A stretch of 63,357 nucleotides of DNA from SHZI01 sp040080965 (lineage in GTDB: Bacteria > Pseudomonadota > Gammaproteobacteria > Steroidobacterales > GCA-2729495): contig JBEBHH010000016.1 of the NCBI GenBank assembly GCA_040080965.1, forward strand, positions 1 through 63,357. The letters run 5' to 3'. Below, one piece after another: positions 14,946 to 23,297 of this stretch. The first letter of the stretch is position 1. Every line of letters begins with the position of its first letter. Below the pieces are notes generated by a model, which saw only the letters and a list, made by a program, of their open reading frames with translations, ran no database searches and had not been told where the DNA came from. The position numbers and the translations under genes are program-made.

Positions 14946-16033
14946 GGCCAGTCCCTCGCGGGCGCCAGGAAGGAGCCGCGGGTGCGCATGGCGAGATCCC
15001 AGAAGCGGACGGCTGCCTCCGGGTCACCCTCCATGGGCAGCAGGATCACGTTCACCGGAACCTTGGCGGGCAGCTCCGCGACAGCCTGGCGGAGGAAGTT
15101 CGCGCGCCGGTCGGCCCGGATCGCCTCCGGCTCGGCGGGCGGATTCGCGCCCTGGGTCGGCAGGCCATCGGTGATGAGAAAGATATTGTCCGGCGTGGGC
15201 TTCATGGCGGCCGCGGCCTGGAAGGCCTTGATCAGGCTCGTGCCCTTCGCCGGCACCACCTTGCGCAGGCCTGCGAGGGCAGCGTCGAAGTCACTGCCCT
15301 CGTTGGCCGTGAGCCAGCTGCCGTCGGACCCCGCAACCGTGGTCCCCGCCTGCTCGCTGAACGCATAGATCTGGAAGCGCGCGCCCGGCTGGAGCTGGGT
15401 GGTCAGCCATTCGACCGTGCTGACCGCCTGCCGCCACTTGGGGGCCCTGACCTTCCGCTCGTCGGGCATGGCGCGGTAGCGCACGACGTTCGCGTAGGTC
15501 CGGCCGAGCATGCTGGCCGATGCATCCACCAGGATCAGCACCCGCTGGCCGCCCATGCGCATGCCGGTCAGGTACTGGCGGTTGCCGGGCCCCACGAAAC
15601 TCCGGATCCGCTGGCCGGTGCCGGGCTGGGGCCTCGCCTCGGCGAGGCGCCGGGCGCCCTCCTCCAGGCGCTGCACGTCGGACCGCAGCTGCTCCACGCT
15701 CTCCTTCTTCGCGAGGCTGTCGTTGTCCTGCCTGTCGGCCGCGACGCGCAGTTCCTCGATCAGCTTCTGCAGGCGCTCGATTTCCCCGGCGGCGCCCGTG
15801 GCGCGGGTCTCCCGCGCCGTTGATTCGGTACGCAGGCGAAGCAGGTTCTTCCTGGCATCCAGCACCTCCTGCTCGATCTTCGTCGCCTCGGCACGCAGGT
15901 CGTCGTTCGCCAGGTCTGCCTTCACGCGGACCTGGGCGCTGATGATCATGAGGAAGAGGATCGTCGCGCCAAGGCCGCAGGCCATCACGTCCAGGAAGGA
16001 CAGGCTGAAGACACTGAAGGACCTGCGCGCCAT
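14942..16033 (-). CDS. ExbD/TolR-like anchor fused to a VWA domain (VWA-2)
   Basis: A 363-residue paralogue of the downstream VWA-1 protein. The N-terminal helix starts SFLDVMACGLGATILFLMI, with Asp15 at the position of the ExbD/TolR proton-binding Asp (compare FIDVMLVLL in ExbD). A long charged heptad-like region (about 38-134) is probably coiled coil. The VWA domain (about 163-360) has the MIDAS Asp170-Ala-Ser172-Ala-Ser174, a later Thr in KGTSLIKAF and Asp in LITDGLPTQG, so metal binding should be intact. Having two different B-type subunits in one operon with one channel protein is unusual. It starts 10 bases after the ASKHA-FHA gene. Confidence 0.8.
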   Translation of the reverse strand: MARRSFSVFSLSFLDVMACGLGATILFLMIISAQVRVKADLANDDLRAEATKIEQEVLDARKNLLRLRTESTARETRATGAAGEIERLQKLIEELRVAADRQDNDSLAKKESVEQLRSDVQRLEEGARRLAEARPQPGTGQRIRSFVGPGNRQYLTGMRMGGQRVLILVDASASMLGRTYANVVRYRAMPDERKVRAPKWRQAVSTVEWLTTQLQPGARFQIYAFSEQAGTTVAGSDGSWLTANEGSDFDAALAGLRKVVPAKGTSLIKAFQAAAAMKPTPDNIFLITDGLPTQGANPPAEPEAIRADRRANFLRQAVAELPAKVPVNVILLPMEGDPEAAVRFWDLAMRTRGSFLAPARDWP

Positions 16034-16043
16034 GTACGTCGCG

Positions 16044-17459
16044 TCAGCCGGTAGCGTCGCCGGCTGCGGCCACTTCGGACAGCAGCCGCAGCTCGACGGG
16101 TGGCGAGCCCAGCGACAGCACGTCGCCGGGCTGGATGAGGGCCGCTCCCTCGATGCGGTGGCCGTTCAGCCAGGTGCCGAAGCGGCTGTGGTCGAACACG
16201 AATAGAGCGCCATTCTCCCGGCGCAGCGTGCAGTGCTGCCGGGAAAGGCCACGGAGCGCGGGATCGAGGGTGACGCCCGCCTCGCCCGGCTGCAGCTCAG
16301 TGCCGATCCGGAAGGGCGCATCGCCCAGCCGATGGGCCTGGTGCCCCGCGAGCAGGTGGGTGGGCATGCTCTCCGCGCGGGCCAGCGCGCCCGCAGCCGG
16401 GGCAGGCAGGTCCAGCGGAGCCTCGTCCCAGGGCAATTCGGTGATTTCGACCGGGCTCGCGCCGCCGTGAAGACGTCCCGCGGCGCGGCTGGCCAGGCCA
16501 GCGGCGGCGGCCCCGGGCGGGAGCACGTGGACCTCCGTGTCCGGCAGTCGCAGGAGCGCATCGAGCACGCCGGGCAGGTCGGCCAGCCGTGGATGAACCT
16601 GCAGCACGTGGGAGCCCCGCTCCGCAATCCGGGCGCGCAGCTTCTGCAGGAGCGGCTCGCAAGCCCGGGCCACCCGCGCGCGAAAGTCTGCAGACGGAAT
16701 GACCGCGGCAAAAGTGCCGCTGCGGGTGGCAAGCTCGACCTTGACCTCCGCGTCCCGCGCGATCCGCGCCAGCCAGCCGGGCAGCTGATCGAACAGCGCC
16801 TGTTCCGTGGCGGAGTCGTGCAGCGGATCGAAGCGGCTGCACTCCACGAAGCGCCGCGCCAGGGTTTCCATGCTGAGACGAAGCAGCGGCTCGATACCCA
16901 GTGTCGGAAAGATCTCGCGGTCGCCCGGCGAGTCACCCAGCGCTGCCATTCCGGACTGGCGGATGCGGGTCAGCGCGAGACCGTGGAGTCCGGCGTCTAG
17001 GTTCAGCAGTTCCCGCCCGGGCCGCGCGTGGCGGCTCGCCGCCACGGCAGCGTCGGCCAGGGCGAACACGCGCATGCCGAGGGCGTTGGACAGAGCCACC
17101 AGCTCATCGCGCTGGCCGGCCGTCCAGCCTGGCGGCAACGCGTACAGCACACCCTGTCGGCCGGCACCGTGGCGGGCCAGCAGGCGGCGCAACTGGGCCC
17201 CGGCCAGGTCAGCGGCGGTTCGGAATTCGCCAAGAGGCCTGGCCAGTGGATTCGCACCGAAATCCCGCCAGTGCCGGGAACTGGCCACGTGCGCGTCGCG
17301 CCGGAGCGAGGCCAGCGCATCGAAGCCGAACAGCAGGTCGCCCTGCCCAACCACCGCGTAGCCGGGCTCGGTGTGGAGCACGCCGGAGTCGTCGGCGACG
17401 GCAAGCAGCGCGTCGTTCAGCTCGACGGCGATCCAGGAGCCTGCGGCGGGCCCGGCCAC
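16044..17459 (-). CDS. ASKHA (Hsp70/actin-fold) ATPase-like domain with C-terminal FHA domain
   Basis: A 471-residue, apparently cytoplasmic protein. The N-terminal two-thirds resemble an Hsp70/actin-fold protein: WIAVELNDALLAVADDSG at the phosphate-1 position, a vestigial GDLLFG, VLYALPPGWTAGQRDEL, and LLNLDAGLHGLALT at the second phosphate loop, although key acidic residues are not all obvious. The last ~85 residues are an FHA phosphothreonine-binding domain with GLSRQHCTL and SRFGTWLNG, the phosphopeptide-binding loops. It is a candidate reader for the kinase-like protein three genes upstream. The start is GTG 17459, 4 bases after the stop of the channel gene. Confidence 0.65.
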   Translation of the reverse strand: MAGPAAGSWIAVELNDALLAVADDSGVLHTEPGYAVVGQGDLLFGFDALASLRRDAHVASSRHWRDFGANPLARPLGEFRTAADLAGAQLRRLLARHGAGRQGVLYALPPGWTAGQRDELVALSNALGMRVFALADAAVAASRHARPGRELLNLDAGLHGLALTRIRQSGMAALGDSPGDREIFPTLGIEPLLRLSMETLARRFVECSRFDPLHDSATEQALFDQLPGWLARIARDAEVKVELATRSGTFAAVIPSADFRARVARACEPLLQKLRARIAERGSHVLQVHPRLADLPGVLDALLRLPDTEVHVLPPGAAAAGLASRAAGRLHGGASPVEITELPWDEAPLDLPAPAAGALARAESMPTHLLAGHQAHRLGDAPFRIGTELQPGEAGVTLDPALRGLSRQHCTLRRENGALFVFDHSRFGTWLNGHRIEGAALIQPGDVLSLGSPPVELRLLSEVAAAGDATG

Positions 17460-17463
17460 GGCA

Positions 17464-18261
17464 CTAGTTCGCCTGCAGGTGGCGGATCAGCTGCTCGTCC
17501 AGGTAGTCCTCCGTCTCGAACGCCAGGCGTTCCTGCACCAGCTGCAGCTGGTGCACGAGGAACATGAGCAGGATGCTGATCAGCAGGGCAATGAGCGTGG
17601 AATTGAACGCCACGCCAAGGCTCTCCGTGACGCCGCTGATGTCGCCGGACACCGCCTTGTTCGCCACGCCCAGCGCATCGCCGATGCCCCGTACCGTGCC
17701 GATGAAGCCAATCGACGGAATCGCCCAGAGGATGTAGCGGATCATGGACAGCTCCGCTTCCAGCCGCTCGGCTTCGGACATGATCAGTGTGTGGGAGGCC
17801 GACGACGCGTCCTGGACATTGCGCGTCGCGCCGAAGCGCTGCAGGGCATGGAGCAGCGCCCGCGGGACCAGCAGGCCGCGCTCGGCGTCCGGCAGGGCCT
17901 GGAGCTGGCGCACGTAGTCGCGCGTGTCCTCGGGGAGGATGCGTATGCCCTCGGCGATGGGCACGAGCTGCCGGTCAAGGATCCGGCGCTCGCGACCAAG
18001 TCCCCGGGTCTTGTAGCCCATGATGGCCAGGGCCCAGAAGCCCAGCACGAAGCAGGATTCCTGCTCCCAGTCCTTGAGCACGACGTACCAGGAGCGTTGC
18101 GCCGTGTAGTTGGGATCCTGCTTGATCATCGCCCGGGTCTGCTCGATGTCCGCCCGCGCGTTGGGCCACACCACCGTGACGTAGACGGCGTGCACGACGA
18201 GGATCGACAGAAGGAGCGAGAACAGCTGGAAAAGGAATTCGTTGGAGAAGGTCTTGTGCAT
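17464..18261 (-). CDS. TolQ/ExbB/MotA-family proton channel protein
   Basis: A 265-residue inner-membrane protein with probable helices near 9-33, 70-85, 175-195 and 212-235. The family signature is present as AIPSIGFIGTVRGIGDALG followed by LGVAFNSTLIALLISILLM, which line the proton path in TolQ, ExbB and MotA. The large loop between helices 2 and 3 is predicted cytoplasmic. In known motors five such subunits surround two single-helix B subunits; here the B subunits would be the two VWA proteins encoded just downstream. No tolA, tonB, pal or flagellar genes are nearby, so this is not the Tol, Ton or flagellar stator operon. Confidence 0.85.
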   Translation of the reverse strand: MHKTFSNEFLFQLFSLLLSILVVHAVYVTVVWPNARADIEQTRAMIKQDPNYTAQRSWYVVLKDWEQESCFVLGFWALAIMGYKTRGLGRERRILDRQLVPIAEGIRILPEDTRDYVRQLQALPDAERGLLVPRALLHALQRFGATRNVQDASSASHTLIMSEAERLEAELSMIRYILWAIPSIGFIGTVRGIGDALGVANKAVSGDISGVTESLGVAFNSTLIALLISILLMFLVHQLQLVQERLAFETEDYLDEQLIRHLQAN

Positions 18262-18286
18262 GACGGGGCTTCCGGTCCGGTGGCCG

Positions 18287-18583
18287 CTAGATGTCCGAGG
18301 GCAGGGAGATCGCGACGTCGACCCGCAGCGGATCGACGGGCAGCTCCTCGTTGGGGTCGGCACGATCACCGAGCGCTTCCTCGGCCTGGCGGATCTGGGC
18401 CTCGATGTCCGCCTGGCTCGGTGCCGCGGCCTCTGCGGGTGCGGGGGGCAACCCGGCCGCCGCCGGCGCGGTGTCGTCGAGCGAGTTGAACACGGTGGGT
18501 GGCACGCCGCCGACCCGGGTCACGGCCCAGGCGGCGCCCAGTCCGGCCAGGATCAGCACCAGCGTCCGCCAGAACGATGTCAT
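18287..18583 (-). CDS. Small single-pass membrane protein of the motor operon
   Basis: A 98-residue protein not recognised as any family. An N-terminal helix (FWRTLVLILAGLGAAWAV, residues about 4-21) is followed by an Ala/Pro-rich linker and an acidic helical tail (QADIEAQIRQAEEALGDRADP) ending in ISLPSDI. Its ATG overlaps the stop of the PEGA/FGE gene (ATGA), and the channel gene begins 25 bases after its stop, so it is firmly part of the operon. An accessory or adaptor role is inferred from position only. Confidence 0.65.
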   Translation of the reverse strand: MTSFWRTLVLILAGLGAAWAVTRVGGVPPTVFNSLDDTAPAAAGLPPAPAEAAAPSQADIEAQIRQAEEALGDRADPNEELPVDPLRVDVAISLPSDI

Positions 18584-21024
18584 TTCAGGTCCGCATACCG
18601 GGCCACGCGAAAGCCCACGTCGAGCCGGCCGATGTCGCCGAAATCCCGGAAGGCCAGCCGCAGCTCGCTGATGCCCCCGTGGCGCCAGCTCGAGCCGCGG
18701 ATCACATGATACTGCCCGTCCGCCGGCCCGGTGGGATCCACGGCCTCGGCGGCCCCCGGCGTGCCCACGGTGTACCGGTCGTTGACCCACTCCGCCGCGT
18801 TGCCCCCCAGGTCGTGGAGGCCGAGCGGGCTGGCGTCGAAGCTGCCCACGGGCGCCGTCACCGGGAAGCCGTCGTCGTAGCCGGCGAGCAGGCCGGCGAC
18901 GAAACCATTGGCCGACTGGTCGGCAAAGTTGCCCGCGCGCGCCGGCGGCGGAAAGGTGTCGCCCCAGGGATAGCGCCGCGCGCCCCCGCCACCGTTGTAG
19001 CGGGCGGCCCACTCCCACTCCGCTTCCGTGGGCAGGCGGTAGCCGGATGTCGCGGGTGACACCAGCGCCAGCTGCGGACCGCCGGGCTTCGCGACCGTCT
19101 CATAGGCGCGCGGCAGGCCCTCCTGGTCACTCAGCCAGTTACAGTAGGCGGCCGCGTCCTCCCAGCCCAGCATGACCGCGGGGTAGTCCCCGCCCGCCAG
19201 CACCTGGTACTTCTCCGCGCCGGAGGTGTGCCGGGGGCGAAAGGCGCGGAACTGGGTGTTGGTGACTTCCCGCACGCCGATATAGAAGGGTCGCGTGAGG
19301 CGCACGTCGCGCTCGGTCTCGTTGGCCCGTCTCCCCTGCTCGCGCCGCGGGGCGCCCATGCGCAGGCTGCCGGGCTGGACCAGGCGCATCTCCATGCCCG
19401 AGCGGGTTGCCACGGCGCGCGGAACGGCGGCAACCACGGCCTGCTCGGGCGTGAGCAGCTTGACCTCGATCACGCGGGGCAGGCCCGGCTCCGGCGTCAC
19501 CTCGGTGGCGTACGTCGAGAAACCCGACTTGCGCACCTCCAGCCGGTGCCGGACGGCGGGCAGTGACAGCTCGGTCGTGGCGGCGCCCACCGGCTTGCCG
19601 TCGACGAACAGTTCCGCATCGGCGGGATCGCTGACGACCCGCACCACACCCAGCCGCGGCGTGAGGGTGATGCGCACCGTGGCGCCCCGCGCCGTCGTCA
19701 GGTCCACCCGGCTCGCCGCCGGCTCGTAGCCCGGTTTCACCAGCGCGAGGTCGTGGACCTGACCGGGCGCGAGCTCGGCTTCCAGCGGCGTCACGCCCCG
19801 ATAGCGGCCGGCGGCGGTGACGGCCGCGCCAGCCGGCTCGGTGATGATGCGCACGAGGCCGTCGGCTGGCACCAGCGCCAGGTCGTCCAGCGACTGGGGC
19901 TGGTTCGGCACCGCGGTGACCAGGCGGGTCAGCGTCTTGAAGCCGTCCTTTTCGAGGGCGAGCACCCGGTTGCCGGGCATCAGCTCGAGACGTGCCGGCG
20001 TCGTGCCAACCCGCACGCCATCGGCAAGCACGGTGGCGCCGGCAGGCACGCTCGTCACGCTCACGTCTGCCCAGCCGGGCAGCAGCGGCACCTCCAGGGT
20101 CTGGCGCGCGCCGCCGCCCGCGACGTTCAGGGAGCCCTCCCACGCCTGGAAGCGCGGCGCCACGACGGCAACCTTGTGGATGCCGGCGGGAAGTTCCAGC
20201 CGGCCGAGCGGCGTCCGGCCGACCGCGTTGCCATCCACGCTGACCTCCGCCGGCACCGCCGGCCGGGTGACGACCGCGACGAGGCCGGGCAGGCGCACGA
20301 GGCGCAGGCGGAAGTCCGCGCTCGCCTCCGCGGCGACCTCGATGTCGAGCGTGCCCGGCGCGTAGCCGTCCGCCGTGGCGTGGACGGTGTAACGGCCGGG
20401 ACGGAGCAGGTAGCGGCCGCCGAGCCGCAGGTCAGGCGCCCCGCGCACGTCGACCCGGGCGCCCGGCGGATCCGTGGCGATCAGCACGGCGCTCGAGGTG
20501 AGCAGCCAGAAGGCAGTCGCTGCCAGCAGCAGCAGTGCGACGGCCACCACGCCGGTGCGCCAGCGGTTCGTGGCGCGGCCTGCTCCGGCGCGGGCCGGTG
20601 GCCTGCCGGCGGCCACGGGCGGCGCCAGGACCCCGTCTGGCAGGGTGTCGCCCGGGGACTCGGGCGGCAGCGTGGCATAGTCCACGCCGCTGAAGCCCAC
20701 GGTGAAGTCGAGTGTTCCGGCGCCGGCGGCGCAGCGGATGCGCGCGCTCCCGACACCGATCTCGTCGCCATCCGCGAGCCACCGGGTACCAGTGACGGCT
20801 TCGCCGTTGACGAGCACCGGTGTCGCCGTGCCGGTGACCTGGAGGAACGGCCGGCCGTCGAGCACGCCCACCAGGGCGTAGCCCGCATCCGAGACGGGGC
20901 CCGGGACGCGCAGCGCGGCGGCGGGTCCGGTGCCGATGCGCAGGGGCAGGTCCCCGGTCCCGGCGGCCCGGATGCCGCCGGCATCGCGAATGGTGATCTG
21001 CAGGTTCAGATGGCTTCCTCGCAA
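18580..21024 (-). CDS. FHA-like / five PEGA repeats / FGE-like (SUMF1-fold) membrane protein
   Basis: About 814 residues. An atypical FHA-like beta domain (about 7-105) precedes one helix (about 158-177, GVVAVALLLLAATAFWLL). Five PEGA-type repeats follow (about 180-510), each with the pattern P-A-x-V-x-V-D-G and a final GY/GF turn. The C-terminal FGE/SUMF1-fold domain (about 530-814) shows GYRLPTEAEWEWAARY, YPWGDTF and LGGNAAEWVNDRY. The catalytic Cys pair of true formylglycine-generating enzymes is missing from RGSSWRHGG, so this is probably a binding domain. No ATG, or GTG near the N-terminus, is available; TTG 21024 is used, and CTG 21003, 10 bases after AGGAAG, is equally plausible. It overlaps the kinase gene. 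Confidence 0.75.
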   Translation of the reverse strand: MRGSHLNLQITIRDAGGIRAAGTGDLPLRIGTGPAAALRVPGPVSDAGYALVGVLDGRPFLQVTGTATPVLVNGEAVTGTRWLADGDEIGVGSARIRCAAGAGTLDFTVGFSGVDYATLPPESPGDTLPDGVLAPPVAAGRPPARAGAGRATNRWRTGVVAVALLLLAATAFWLLTSSAVLIATDPPGARVDVRGAPDLRLGGRYLLRPGRYTVHATADGYAPGTLDIEVAAEASADFRLRLVRLPGLVAVVTRPAVPAEVSVDGNAVGRTPLGRLELPAGIHKVAVVAPRFQAWEGSLNVAGGGARQTLEVPLLPGWADVSVTSVPAGATVLADGVRVGTTPARLELMPGNRVLALEKDGFKTLTRLVTAVPNQPQSLDDLALVPADGLVRIITEPAGAAVTAAGRYRGVTPLEAELAPGQVHDLALVKPGYEPAASRVDLTTARGATVRITLTPRLGVVRVVSDPADAELFVDGKPVGAATTELSLPAVRHRLEVRKSGFSTYATEVTPEPGLPRVIEVKLLTPEQAVVAAVPRAVATRSGMEMRLVQPGSLRMGAPRREQGRRANETERDVRLTRPFYIGVREVTNTQFRAFRPRHTSGAEKYQVLAGGDYPAVMLGWEDAAAYCNWLSDQEGLPRAYETVAKPGGPQLALVSPATSGYRLPTEAEWEWAARYNGGGGARRYPWGDTFPPPARAGNFADQSANGFVAGLLAGYDDGFPVTAPVGSFDASPLGLHDLGGNAAEWVNDRYTVGTPGAAEAVDPTGPADGQYHVIRGSSWRHGGISELRLAFRDFGDIGRLDVGFRVARYADLK

Positions 21025-23273
21025 CGAACGCTGATCGGCCCGCCGCCGGCGGCGTCGATCCGCACGTTCCGGCGCACGTCCCGGTAGCCGTCCCGCGTGC
21101 CCACCACCACGTAGCTTCCCGGCCGCAGCTCGACGGTCCGCGAGGTGAAGGCGCCCAGTGGCCCCACCTTGTATATGACCACGTTCGTGAGGTTGTCGGA
21201 CTCGAACTGGACGGGAACGGGCTGGGCAGCGGCGGCGATCAGTTCGTTGAGCCGGCTCACCTGTGCGGCCAGCACGGGCCCGGGCGCGGACACGGCCGCC
21301 GCGTCGCGCAGCACCGCCCGGGCCGCGGCCACGGCGGTGTCGTCGTTGAACTGGTCGCCGTTCGCCAGCTGCTTCTCCAGGCGCTGATGCAGCGCCGCCC
21401 GGGAATCGGCCAGGGCGAGGCCGTCCCTCGCGGCAGCCAGGGTGGCGTCCAGCTTCAGCAGCTCCCGGTAACGGTCGGCCGCGTCGGCCCAGCGTTCCGC
21501 GGCGGCAAGCCGTCCCGCGTCCGCCTGAAGTCCGGCGAACTGGCTGCGCCGCGCGTCGCTGTCGAGCTGCTCCAGGGCGGCGCGCGCGCCCGCGTCGCCG
21601 GGACGCAGGGCAAGGGCGCGGCGGAGCGCCGAGCGCGCCTCGTCGGTTCGACCGGCGGTGGTTGCCGCGAGCCCCTGGGCCATGGACCGTTCGAAGTCGG
21701 CGGCGGCGCGCGCCGTGTCGAGCCGCGCGATTGCCGCCCGCGCCGGGGCCCACTCTGCATCCAGCTTCAGTACGGCGGCGTAGCTGGCCAGGGCAGCCGC
21801 CGGATCACCCGCCGCCTCCCGGGCCGCGGCTTCCGCCATCGCCGCGAGGACCTCGTCGAGCTGCCGGCTGCGGGCCAGGCCGCGGGTGGCCACCGGCTCG
21901 CCAGGCCGGATCAGCAACGCACGCTCGAACGCCGCGACAGCCGCCGGCTGGTCGGCACGGTCGACGGCCTCGCGCCCGTTCCTGAGTGCGGCGTCGAACG
22001 CGGCGGGTGCGCCGTCGGCAAGGCGCTGGAACCGCGTGGTCGCGGCGGCGAAACTGGCGGCTGCCGCGGTGAAGTCCTTCGCCGTGTACTGGTCATCGCC
22101 GACGCCTGCCAGGCGCTTCGCCTCCAGCCAGTCGGCGCCGCCCCACCGGTCGGCCGCCGCCGCCTTCGCCGCGGCTTCCGCTTCCAGGCGTTCGGCCAGG
22201 GCAGTGTCGGCCGCCGTCCGGGGGTCCGCGACGGCCGGCGACGTGCCTGCCGGAGTTGCGGGCGCAACCGCTGGCGCCGCTGGCCTCGCGACGGGGCCGC
22301 GCGCGGTAACGGCGTCGGGTAACCAGAAGACGACCGCCAGCACGGCGCCGAGCAGCGCGACGAGCGCGCCGGCGACCAGCAGCGGATAGCGGCGTGGGGC
22401 CGCGGCAACCGGACGGCGGCGCAGAGCCAGGTCAGCGCCGGCGGTGTCCCGCGCAGTGACCGCCGGCAGGCGCACTGCCTCGGCGGCGATGTCGGCCAGA
22501 AGCGCCCGGACGGCACCGAGACTCCCGGGCCGGAGCCGCGGCGATTTCTCCAGCAGGGCCGCGACCAGCTGCGTCAACGCCACGGGCAGCACCTGGCCCT
22601 GCCCGTCCATGCCGAGCCGCTCCGGGACCTCGGTCCGGATCCGTTCCGGCGTGATCCCGGGATGCAGCGGCGGCTGTCCCGCGAGCAGGTCGTACAGCAG
22701 CGCGCCCAGGCTATAGAGGTCGTCGGCGCCGGCGGGCGGAGCACCGTCGAGCTGTTGGGGGCTCACCGTGGACAGTGAGACCGGGCCGTGGGCGTCCGGC
22801 AGCGAGCCGCTGCGAAAGTCCGTGAGGCGCCAGCGCCCCTGCCGGTCCCGGAGGACGTTGCCGGCCTTCAGGTCGCCGTGGGCGAGCCCCTGGGCATGCA
22901 CGTACTGCAGGGCGTCCACCACCTCCCGCACGGCGCCGACGATGGCCTGCCAGCCAGCCCCCCGCAGCGTGCCGAGGTCGCCGCCGTCGGCGAGTTCCAG
23001 GGCGACGCACACGACGTTGCCAGCGGCGACGACGGCCAAGGGCCGCAGGATGCCCGGATGAACCAGCCGGCGGAGTTGCGCGGCGTCCGACTCCAGTCCC
23101 GCGAGCAAGGCGGCGGCGCTCGCCTCGTCCGGCGTGGCCACCAGGCGCAGGGCGACGTCGGTGCCAGTGACGGTGTCGGTGGCGGCCCAGACCTCCGCGC
23201 TGCCGCCCCGGCCCAGCAGGTGCAACAACCGGAAACGTCCGGCCAGTTCCGCACCCGCCGCGATCGGTGACAT
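21006..23273 (-). CDS. Degenerate Ser/Thr kinase-like membrane protein with TPR-like and PEGA-like extracytoplasmic part
   Basis: A 755-residue PknB-type protein. The kinase-like domain (about 12-265) keeps the glycine loop LGRGGSAEV (20-28), catalytic-loop Asp134, Lys136 and Asn139 (HGDLKAGN) and metal-binding Asp152. The ATP-anchoring Lys of VAIK is Arg43 (VALRL) and DFG is DFR (152-154), so activity is doubtful. One helix spans about 297-317. The outer part is Ala-rich and helical with TPR-like repeats (about 370-690) and ends with a PEGA-like strand set (VVIYKVGPLGAFTSRTVEL). It is predicted to send or receive a signal across the inner membrane to the FHA protein of the operon. Confidence 0.82.
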   Translation of the reverse strand: MSPIAAGAELAGRFRLLHLLGRGGSAEVWAATDTVTGTDVALRLVATPDEASAAALLAGLESDAAQLRRLVHPGILRPLAVVAAGNVVCVALELADGGDLGTLRGAGWQAIVGAVREVVDALQYVHAQGLAHGDLKAGNVLRDRQGRWRLTDFRSGSLPDAHGPVSLSTVSPQQLDGAPPAGADDLYSLGALLYDLLAGQPPLHPGITPERIRTEVPERLGMDGQGQVLPVALTQLVAALLEKSPRLRPGSLGAVRALLADIAAEAVRLPAVTARDTAGADLALRRRPVAAAPRRYPLLVAGALVALLGAVLAVVFWLPDAVTARGPVARPAAPAVAPATPAGTSPAVADPRTAADTALAERLEAEAAAKAAAADRWGGADWLEAKRLAGVGDDQYTAKDFTAAAASFAAATTRFQRLADGAPAAFDAALRNGREAVDRADQPAAVAAFERALLIRPGEPVATRGLARSRQLDEVLAAMAEAAAREAAGDPAAALASYAAVLKLDAEWAPARAAIARLDTARAAADFERSMAQGLAATTAGRTDEARSALRRALALRPGDAGARAALEQLDSDARRSQFAGLQADAGRLAAAERWADAADRYRELLKLDATLAAARDGLALADSRAALHQRLEKQLANGDQFNDDTAVAAARAVLRDAAAVSAPGPVLAAQVSRLNELIAAAAQPVPVQFESDNLTNVVIYKVGPLGAFTSRTVELRPGSYVVVGTRDGYRDVRRNVRIDAAGGGPISVRCEEAI

Positions 23274-23297
23274 GCAGTCCGGCTGGGCGCCCTGGGG

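Noticed and set aside
17464..18261. Possible Tol-Pal, TonB-ExbBD, flagellar stator or Zorya locus
   Set aside because: TolA, TolB, Pal, TonB, flagellar genes, an OmpA-type ZorB and Zorya nucleases/helicases are all absent; the B-type subunits carry VWA domains instead.
21009..21753. N-terminal extension of the PEGA/FGE gene up to 21753
   Set aside because: It would lie wholly inside the kinase-like gene in another frame and has Arg/Ala-rich shadow composition; the FHA-like domain begins near 21003.
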